From: Lewinella sp. | GTDB taxonomy: Bacteria > Bacteroidota > Bacteroidia > Chitinophagales > Saprospiraceae | NCBI GenBank assembly: GCA_026421165.1 | Contig: JAPKCQ010000004.1 | Location: 1-35,901 of the forward strand | Length of the DNA: 35,901 nucleotides | Reading direction: 5' to 3' | In this document: one piece after another, positions 1-6,600 of the stretch | Position numbering within the stretch: position 1 is the stretch's first letter | Layout: every line of letters starts with the position of its first letter | The notes under the pieces: generated by a model | The model's input: only the letters and a program-made list of their open reading frames with translations | Database searches by the model: none | What the model was told of the DNA's origin: nothing | Made by a program: the position numbers and the translations under genes

Positions 1-2
1 CG

Positions 3-45
3 AAGCCGTCTAAAAGGCAAAGCCGTCTAAAAGCGCAGCGTCTAA
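3..45. repeat. 17-bp tandem repeat at window edge, about 2.5 copies
   Basis: The 14-mer AAGCCGTCTAAAAG occurs at 3-16 and again at 20-33, a period of 17 bases, and a shortened third copy (CAGCGTCTAA) follows at 36-45. It lies directly upstream of the promoter box of the first gene and is cut by the window edge, so the true copy number is unknown. Function not evident. Confidence 0.6.
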
Positions 46-47
46 CC

Positions 48-55
48 TACCTTTG
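48..55 (+). promoter_or_regulatory. Bacteroidota -7 promoter box (TACCTTTG)
   Basis: TACCTTTG matches the Bacteroidota -7 consensus TAnnTTTG exactly. No convincing -33 TTG is seen about 20 bases upstream; the tandem repeat occupies that place. The box ends only four bases before the ATG at 60, so either the message is almost leaderless or translation starts further in, for example at the in-frame ATG at 96. Confidence 0.5.
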
Positions 56-59
56 TGGT

Positions 60-1232
60 ATGCAACTAGTAGGTAACTTAAGTGTCGCGGTCCTAATGCT
101 CCTCTTCTGGGCGGGGCCGCAGGTGCAATGCGACGGACAGGAACTGCGGACCAACGGTTCTGGAGAACAGATCATCGTTTACCCCGACGGGTCCGCCCGC
201 TACTTTAATGACCTTAAGCTGATTGATGAGCAGCAGAAGGACTCGGCCGGTGCTGCGTACCCCGTCGTTAAGGTCACCATCGAACCACTGAGTGGCGGCG
301 TTGATCCTACCGTGGCCGATTTGAAGGCCATCGCCGAACGAAAGCTCCAGCTCGCTCGCGAAGCAGAAACCCTCGCCCGTGCGCGCGCTACCGCCGCTCT
401 CAACAACCGTCTGGCCCTGGAGCGCGAACTGGAAAGTGCCCGCTCCGCTGGCCGTAATACTGACGTTACTGTCCTGCAACGCCGCCTCCAACTCACCCGC
501 CAGGTAGAAACTGCCGCCCTGACCGAGCGTACGGCCGCTGAACAGCGCGCCGCTGCTGCCAACGTCATTGTCACCGAAGGCCGCTACGTAGACGCCTACA
601 ACGATGCCCGCCGTAAGGAAAGGGAAGGACCCGCTGCTCCTAAGCCATCTAGCCGCACCGAAAAGGACCTTAAAATGCTTTTACCTGCAGCGCCAGCATT
701 TAGTGGCTTTGGCGATGCTGCTAACCTTATACCCAGCCGTGAACCGGCTCCTTGTTCTAATAACTTATCACCAACTCGGGCCAATGCGCCCCAGCCAGTT
801 AGCTATCCCACCTTATTCTTTACCCACACCGACGAAAACCTTCGTCCCTTTCTCGATGGCAAGGAGTACCTCCACGCCAATGCCTGGACGAGCCGGGATG
901 AGAATGGTGACCGCTATCTTCACGTTCGCTACACGTTTGCGAACCCTAATGTGATAACCTCATACGGGTACCTGGCCAAAAACTCAAGTCTGAGCTTGCA
1001 CCTGCTCAATGGTCGCCACCTCAGCCTGCAGGCAGCGCAAGCAGCCGTTGGCATTATTGATCACGGCCGCCGGGAAGTCAATTACGATGTCAACTACCTG
1101 TTGCCACGGGGTGCAGTAGCTGAGTTACGCAACCAGGCGCTTGACTATGTGCGGGTGTTCTGGTCCTCCGGCTTTGAGCAGTACGAGATTTACCAGGTAG
1201 AGGTTTTGCGGCGGTTGATGGAGTGTCTGTGA
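60..1232 (+). CDS. Exported coiled-coil protein of unknown function
   Basis: The 390-residue product has a hydrophobic leader (about residues 3-18, ending near QVQC) and is probably exported, although the leader lacks the usual basic start. After it comes IIVYPDGSARYF (about 38-49), a short motif that recurs in exported Bacteroidota proteins. Residues about 80-200 are very rich in Ala, Arg, Glu and Leu and should form a long coiled coil. The last 140 residues form a separate, probably beta-rich domain ending in Cys-Leu. I do not recognise the family. The ATG at 60 is used because the frame is open from there, but the ATG at 96 is an alternative since the promoter box nearly touches the first ATG. 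The leader codons overlap a copy of the dispersed 18-bp repeat (110-127). The next gene is convergent, with a nested hairpin between them. Confidence 0.8.
   Translation: MQLVGNLSVAVLMLLFWAGPQVQCDGQELRTNGSGEQIIVYPDGSARYFNDLKLIDEQQKDSAGAAYPVVKVTIEPLSGGVDPTVADLKAIAERKLQLAREAETLARARATAALNNRLALERELESARSAGRNTDVTVLQRRLQLTRQVETAALTERTAAEQRAAAANVIVTEGRYVDAYNDARRKEREGPAAPKPSSRTEKDLKMLLPAAPAFSGFGDAANLIPSREPAPCSNNLSPTRANAPQPVSYPTLFFTHTDENLRPFLDGKEYLHANAWTSRDENGDRYLHVRYTFANPNVITSYGYLAKNSSLSLHLLNGRHLSLQAAQAAVGIIDHGRREVNYDVNYLLPRGAVAELRNQALDYVRVFWSSGFEQYEIYQVEVLRRLMECL
110..127 (+). repeat. Dispersed 18-bp repeat, copy 1 (inside a signal peptide)
   Basis: GGCGGGGCCGCAGGTGCA differs at one base from the family consensus GGCGCGGCCGCAGGTGCA and is identical to the copy at 25476-25493. 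It is translated as part of the leader of the first gene (residues AGPQVQ). Confidence 0.6.
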
Positions 1233-1247
1233 TTCGTGGGTGGTGAG

Positions 1248-1317
1248 TAGTGCTGCCGTAAATAAACACTCGCTACGAGCGAAGCGAGTAGAGACACTAT
1301 AAGGTGGGGCAGCACTA
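1248..1317. terminator. Nested hairpin between convergent genes
   Basis: An outer 10-bp stem pairs TAGTGCTGCC (1248-1257) with GGCAGCACTA (1308-1317). Inside it an independent 7-bp stem pairs ACTCGCT (1268-1274) with AGCGAGT (1283-1289). It sits between two convergent stop codons (1232 and 1326), so it may end transcription from both sides, but neither side carries a clear T-run. The inner palindrome resembles other GCTC/GAGC palindromes in this window. Confidence 0.5.
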
Positions 1318-1325
1318 TCCACTAC

Positions 1326-1931
1326 CTACTGGATAGAATCCTTAGCGATACCCTCCTCCAAAGCATTAAGCCGCTTAAGCACCTCAGGAGTAATATCATA
1401 GCTGTCGCGTGCAACCAGCACACCGCCGCCGCCGCCTTCGTTGAGGATGTAATCGTAGCCTTTTTCTTTCTGAATTTCTTCGAGGATATTCTTCACGCGC
1501 TCGCCGAATTGTTGCTGCAACTTCATTTGATCTTCCTGGATACTGGCCAGGGCAATGTCGCGCTGCTGCATGATTTGTTGCTCCTTACCACCCAGGCGTT
1601 GTTGTTCGTTCTGGATCATCTTCGGGGTCATCTCTCCGCGTTGGATCTTGTTTTGAATAAGCTCCATTTCGCTCTGGAGACCTGCCATCTGCTTCTGGAT
1701 GTTCTGGTCGGCGGCCTGGGCGTTGCCCTGCAGGCGCTCAAGTTCGGTCGCCAGTTCGGTGTAACCGTTCTGGAGGCTATCCAGCCGGACGAATACGATC
1801 TTGGGACTGCTCTCAGCAGCGGAAGAGGAAGTTGTGGAAGTAGCGTTTTCTTCCTGCGCCTGACAACCAATGAAGGTCAAAGCGATGAGCAGAACGAAGG
1901 AGTAGGAAATAAGTCTGGTAATGCCGGTCAT
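1326..1931 (-). CDS. OmpH/Skp-family periplasmic chaperone-like lipoprotein
   Basis: The 201-residue product has an N-terminal hydrophobic segment ending in the lipobox FIGC, so it should be lipid-anchored rather than soluble as in classical Skp. The mature part begins with KIVFVRLDSLQNGY, continues as a long Gln/Glu-rich helical hairpin, and ends with GYDYILNEGGGGGVLVAR followed by DITPEVLKRLN; these are the hallmarks of the OmpH/Skp family, which hold outer-membrane proteins during transit. I place the start at the ATG at 1931: the upstream in-frame TTG at 1949 lies inside the promoter -7 box and would not be transcribed. The start is preceded by a 15-base spacer and the box TATCTTTG. Confidence 0.9.
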   Translation of the reverse strand: MTGITRLISYSFVLLIALTFIGCQAQEENATSTTSSSAAESSPKIVFVRLDSLQNGYTELATELERLQGNAQAADQNIQKQMAGLQSEMELIQNKIQRGEMTPKMIQNEQQRLGGKEQQIMQQRDIALASIQEDQMKLQQQFGERVKNILEEIQKEKGYDYILNEGGGGGVLVARDSYDITPEVLKRLNALEEGIAKDSIQ

Positions 1932-1946
1932 AATTGTAATTTTGCG

Positions 1947-1954
1947 CAAAGATA
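1947..1954 (-). promoter_or_regulatory. -7 promoter box (TATCTTTG) of the OmpH-like gene
   Basis: On the minus strand TATCTTTG fits TAnnTTTG exactly and lies 15 bases before the ATG at 1931. It rules out the upstream TTG start. A clear -33 TTG is not seen. Confidence 0.55.
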
Positions 1955-2023
1955 GGCAGTAGTTGCAACCTGAAATATTTGAGCGTCTGGCCTCTAATTC
2001 TCATTTACCCTTCAACTCTTGTT

Positions 2024-2929
2024 ATGACCAAAGAACAATGGCTTATTATTCTGGCCTTTGCCATCACCTACTTCGTATGGGGATCAACTTACCTCGCCAA
2101 TAAATGGGCGATCGATACGCTGCCACCCTTCGGGATGTGTGGTGTTCGCTTTCTGATAGCGGGAGTGCTGCTGTACGGCCTTTCATTCTTGCAGGGAGAT
2201 AAAACGCGGCCTACGCGCAAGCAGTGGGTTAATGCGGGTTACATGGGTTTCATGTTCCTTACTCTGGGCGTTGGAATTATAGTGTGGGCACAGCAATGGA
2301 TGGATACCAGTATGGCGGCCTTGATGGTCTCCTTTCAGCCTCTGATTGTTATGCTCATCATGTGGGGTGTATTCAGAAACCGGCCACCGGGCAAGGCTTT
2401 TCTTGGGGCGGGTATCAGCATCGTCGGTATGGGGTTACTGATTGGTCAGCCGCAGATGGTTGCTGGGCCAAACGAGATCAAGGCACTTGTTGCTGTACTT
2501 TTCTCTATTTGCGTTTGGGCGCTGGGGATGACGCTTAATCCTCGTCTGGACATGGGTAAGAACAACTTTCGGTCCACGGCCATGCAAATGCTGATTGGCG
2601 GTGCACTGGCCATGAGTTACAGCCTGCTGGTGGGCGAGTGGAATGGCTGGTCTGTGGAAGCAATCAGCTTAAAATCCATATTCTCCCTGAGCTATCTGAT
2701 CGTATTCGGGGCCATCGGAGCGTTTTCCGCGCTTAATTTTTTGATGAAAACGGTATCCCCCGAGAAGGCAGCTACTGGTACTTACGTTAATCCGGTGGTT
2801 GCCATGTTTTTGGGGGCTATGCTGAACGATGAGGCGGTTTCGATACAGTCGGTCATTGCCGGGGCCATCCTGATTACTGGGGTGTACTTCATCAATTCCT
2901 CGCGGAGCAAAGCAGTGGTTCAGGACTAG
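2024..2929 (+). CDS. EamA/DMT-family permease
   Basis: The 301-residue protein is almost entirely hydrophobic, with about ten predicted membrane helices arranged as two EamA-type halves. The first half carries ITYFVWGSTYLANKWAI and PPFGMCGVRFLIAGV, and the second ends with PEKAATGTYVNPVVAMFLGA, all typical of the drug/metabolite transporter superfamily. The substrate cannot be told from sequence; relatives export amino acids or other metabolites. The start is the ATG at 2024 (MTKEQWLI); an upstream in-frame TTG at 1979 would add 15 residues without family resemblance. The gene is divergent from the OmpH-like gene. Confidence 0.92.
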   Translation: MTKEQWLIILAFAITYFVWGSTYLANKWAIDTLPPFGMCGVRFLIAGVLLYGLSFLQGDKTRPTRKQWVNAGYMGFMFLTLGVGIIVWAQQWMDTSMAALMVSFQPLIVMLIMWGVFRNRPPGKAFLGAGISIVGMGLLIGQPQMVAGPNEIKALVAVLFSICVWALGMTLNPRLDMGKNNFRSTAMQMLIGGALAMSYSLLVGEWNGWSVEAISLKSIFSLSYLIVFGAIGAFSALNFLMKTVSPEKAATGTYVNPVVAMFLGAMLNDEAVSIQSVIAGAILITGVYFINSSRSKAVVQD

Positions 2930-2935
2930 GTTTTT

Positions 2936-2974
2936 CAGGGGCCAGGGTCAAGTTCGGGGCCACTGAATTTCTTT
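2936..2974 (+). terminator. Possible weak terminator after the EamA gene
   Basis: CAGGGGCC (2936-2943) can pair with GGCCACTG (2958-2965) at seven of eight positions, and a T-rich run follows (2968-2974). It lies seven bases after the stop codon. The loop is long and the pairing short, so this is tentative. Confidence 0.35.
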
Positions 2975-2987
2975 TATAAGAATTAGT

Positions 2988-3005
2988 GGCGCAGCCGCAG
3001 GTGCG
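2988..3005 (+). repeat. Dispersed 18-bp repeat, copy 2
   Basis: GGCGCAGCCGCAGGTGCG matches the consensus GGCGCGGCCGCAGGTGCA at 16 of 18 bases. It is intergenic and faces an inverted copy at 3074-3091, so the two enclose a 104-bp segment. Confidence 0.55.
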
Positions 3006-3073
3006 AAGTGAGGGTTTAAAGTAGCAAGGAGGGAGGAGGGACCGGATCCAAACTACGCTTCCTAACCATTTTC

Positions 3074-3091
3074 TGTACCTGCGACCGCGCC
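3074..3091 (-). repeat. Dispersed 18-bp repeat, copy 3 (inverted)
   Basis: The minus strand reads GGCGCGGTCGCAGGTACA, 16 of 18 bases of the consensus. On its 5' side (minus strand) there is a T-run, as there is for the copy at 23852-23869. It forms an inverted pair with copy 2. Confidence 0.55.
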
Positions 3092-3118
3092 GAAAAAACC
3101 ATTACGACCAACACGCTT

Positions 3119-3385
3119 TCAAACCTCCACGTTGGCTCCTGGAACGACACCAACGTTCAGCACTTTGATCACGAAACTGCAGGTGATCTCTCCGCAAATC
3201 GTAGGCCGCATCGCTTCGGTTAGCGCTGCCATAACCGCGTTGTATTCTCCGGTGAGCTGGGTGGACAGCCCGTTGGTTGCCACACGGATGCCTGGTTGGG
3301 ACCTTAGCTGATGAATAAAATCGATGATCACCTGCTCATAATTGGGAGTGAGCGGGTAGAGGGAGAGTTCTGCGGAGGTTGTCAT
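3119..3385 (-). CDS. Thiamine-binding (DUF77/MTH1187/YkoF-type) protein
   Basis: This 88-residue protein fits the small ferredoxin-fold family that includes MTH1187, YqgV and the thiamine-binding domains of YkoF. Diagnostic stretches are the opening ELSLYPLTPNYEQVIIDFI, the central VATNGLSTQLTGEYNAVM and the closing FVIKVLNVG. Members bind thiamine or related compounds and are usually cytoplasmic oligomers; the exact ligand here is not shown by the sequence. The ATG at 3385 is the natural start. The gene stands alone, with no thiamine genes nearby. Confidence 0.85.
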   Translation of the reverse strand: MTTSAELSLYPLTPNYEQVIIDFIHQLRSQPGIRVATNGLSTQLTGEYNAVMAALTEAMRPTICGEITCSFVIKVLNVGVVPGANVEV

Positions 3386-3669
3386 ACTGATGGGTTACGA
3401 TTGAGTCTACCTTCTAACCGTTTTCTCACTACCTTGTTTTGGCGACTCCTAAACGTGAAAATATCCGGGATAAAATAAAATTAATAGGACATAGTGAGGC
3501 GCTGATGTCATGTTCTGAATATAGTAGCCTCGTGAAAGAATCCCGTAAGTTACTACTGCTTGCGGGCTTCGGCTAAAGCCAAAGACTTTTAAACTTCCGT
3601 ACATTAGCGACTTCTAAAGGCCTCATTATAAAGCCAGGTATTTTTCTACTATTACCAAACTGATACAAA

Positions 3670-6600
3670 ATGACTGAAAAGCATTATCCCAACTATTGCA
3701 AAGCGTTATTTCTTATGTTGCTTACGGCCTTTCTGCTTCCCCTCGAAGCGGAATCCGGTTGCCTTCTCGACGCAGACGAGCTGAATATGGCCAGTGGCCC
3801 GGTCAATGTCACGATTTGTTTGGACGGTGGTGATGAACGACAGCTCGAGATCACCCATACCGGCTTAATTGGCGTTGTGGGGCTGAGCGGTGAGGATGCA
3901 GTGGATGGGGACTTCGAGGCCATTCTCTCCGGCCTAAACGAGCTGCCCTATCCGGTAACTACCACGGGTACTGGTATGATTTCTGCTACGCTTATTGGTA
4001 ACGTTCTTACCGTCAGTGGTTCTTTCTCCGGCCTCAGCTCCGACTTTGACCCCAACGTAGCCGGCGGTGCTCACCTCCACCTCGGCATGGCCGGCATGGG
4101 CGGCGCTATTGCTTTTCCGCTTACTACTGACCTTAACGACGACCTGCGGGGCGGTACGTTTAATGCGGCAGACAATACTTTTGAAGTTACGACTGAACAA
4201 GCTGTGGCGCTCATGGCCCGTGGCATTTACGTTAATATTCATACCGTCGACTTTGGCGGGGGAGAATTGCGCGGTCAGCTTGTGCCGTCTGGTGCGGATG
4301 ATTATAATGTCGCTTACCTGCTCGGCGCAAACGAAACGCCTGCCGTAAGAACGTCCGCCACCGGTGCGGTTATTCTTGAGCGGACAGGCAACAACATCGT
4401 CGTCACCGGTAGCTTCGGTGGCCTGATGGGAGGTATTGCTACCGATATTGCCGGTGGTGCGCACGTCCATTTAGGTGTAGCAGGCCGTAACGGGCCCGTC
4501 GCCATTTCGCTAAGCCTGACGATTGGGGATGATATGACCTCTGCCGTATTGCTCGCCGACGATAACAGCTTTGAACTGACGCCCGAACAGGCAGCGGCCT
4601 TTGATAACGGTGGACTGTACGTCAATATCCACTCCAATGCAGTGCGTAGCGGCGAACTTCGTGGACAGGTCCTTGATATGACCGTAACCCAGTTTTATAG
4701 TAATCCGAGCGGTCACCAAACCCGCCCGATGGCCATCAATACGCCCGGTAACGGACGCCTCTTAATGACGCTGGATGCTGATAATAACCTCGTGGTTAGC
4801 GGTAGTGTGAACGACCTTCAGGGTACAGTAGACCTGGCCATCGCCGGTGGTACACACATCCACGAAGCACTGGCTGGTTCCTCCGGCCCGATTGCTTTTG
4901 GGCTGACCATAACCCTCGACGATGACGGTGGCATCTGGGAACCCGCAAACAATACCTTTCCGCTCACCGATGAGGAGGTGGAAGCCTTCTATGCCCGCCG
5001 TTATTACGTAAACGTTCACACCACTGCTGAAGCAAGTGGTGAGGTGCGTGGCCAGGTAATGAACATTGCCAAGGCTTACTTCGGCTCCAATCTTGCTGGT
5101 CTTAACGTCAACCCGTCTGCTATCAAAACTACCGGTGGTGGATTCCTTATGTACGAAGGGTCCGACGGTAAAATCGTTGTTACTGGCTCTTTTGCTGGCC
5201 TGGAGTCTAACTTCAACATTAACGTCGCTGGTGGTTCTCATATTCATGCGGGTAATGTGACCACTACAGGTGGTATTATAGCTCGCATGAACGTCGCTTT
5301 GGCCGCTGATCTTCGCTCTGGTTCCTACGAGGCAGCAGACAATATGTTTATGCTGGATTCCGTAAGCTTCGCCGCGATGTTGGCAGGAGGCTATTATTTC
5401 AACCTCCATACGGTGGACAATCCTTCCGGCGAAATCCGGGGTCAGATTCTCCGGGATGATAATGCTTTCCCTTCTGCCGCCGAGATCATCTCGCCGGAAA
5501 ATGGAGCCACGATCACTGTATTCGAAGGCGGTAGCGACCTCGAAAATGGACGTTTTTTCTCGGCATCTGATCTCAACAACGATACGTTACTGTACGCCGT
5601 CGAGATTGTCTTACCGAGTGATACAGGATTTACTTCAATTCTTGCTTGCGAAAAATCAGGAACCGATACTTCTTCTAATACTACTATTGACATTGTTTAC
5701 GAAACACTGATCAGTTTCGGTGCTGGTGTGGGAGCGGAGATCAACCTCCGCTACCGCATTCTGTCTCTCGACGGTAGCGTTTCTACCTTTGGTGAATCTC
5801 GAGAGATCACCCTGATCATCGGAGAAGTCCAATGTGAAGTTATGGGGGGTACTCTCGTGCTGGAAAATGGCGATACCACCGCAACAATTTGTGGCAGAGA
5901 CGGTATCCCCGATCCGTTTAATGTTATACTGACTGATACCACGGGGACTGATTCATTTACTTACCTGGTCGTTAGCAGTGCTGGTGTGATACTCGGTACC
6001 CCGGCTGGCCAACCGTTCGATTTCGACGGCGGCGTTGGCGGAGCGCGTACGCTCTACGCCGTAAGCCACGACGGAACGCTGACTGGAGCCGTTGAAAATG
6101 GGATGTTTGCCAACTTGGGCGGCTGCTTTGCGCTATCTAACCCGATTGTAATCACCCGTCTTGCTGTTTCGGATTGTGGGGGTTCGGTCTTTCAGGCCGA
6201 GCTTTCAGGCCTGAATGAACTGCCTTACCCCGTAACCACTACTGGAAGGGGTATGGTTTTTGCATCACTCGTGGGCAATACCTTGACGGTTAGTGGTTCT
6301 TTCTCCGACCTGACCTCAGACTTTGATGCTAACGTCGCGGGTGGAGCACACCTCCATCTTGGCATGGCCGGTATGGGCGGTGGTATTATTTCCCTACTGA
6401 CGGCGGACGTTGATGATGACCTCCGTGGAGGATCCTTCAATGCTGCCGACAACGTCTTTACGCTCGATAACGACCAGGTCGCGGCGCTCGAAGCCCGCGG
6501 CATCTACATCAATATTCATACTACGGACTTTGGCAGCGGCGAGCTGCGTGGCCAGTTGGTTCCAGTCGGAGCTGATAGGTACAAAGTGGCTTACCTTCTT

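Noticed and set aside
1932-1949. N-terminal extension of the OmpH-like gene from a TTG
   Set aside because: The TTG is part of the TATCTTTG promoter box, so it would not be in the transcript.
4762-5409. Long antisense frame (215 codons) inside the CHRD gene, and similar ones at 3934-4470 and 7045-7338
   Set aside because: They recur at the same place in both copies of the duplication and follow from codon bias of the sense gene; no leader, family motif or promoter is seen.
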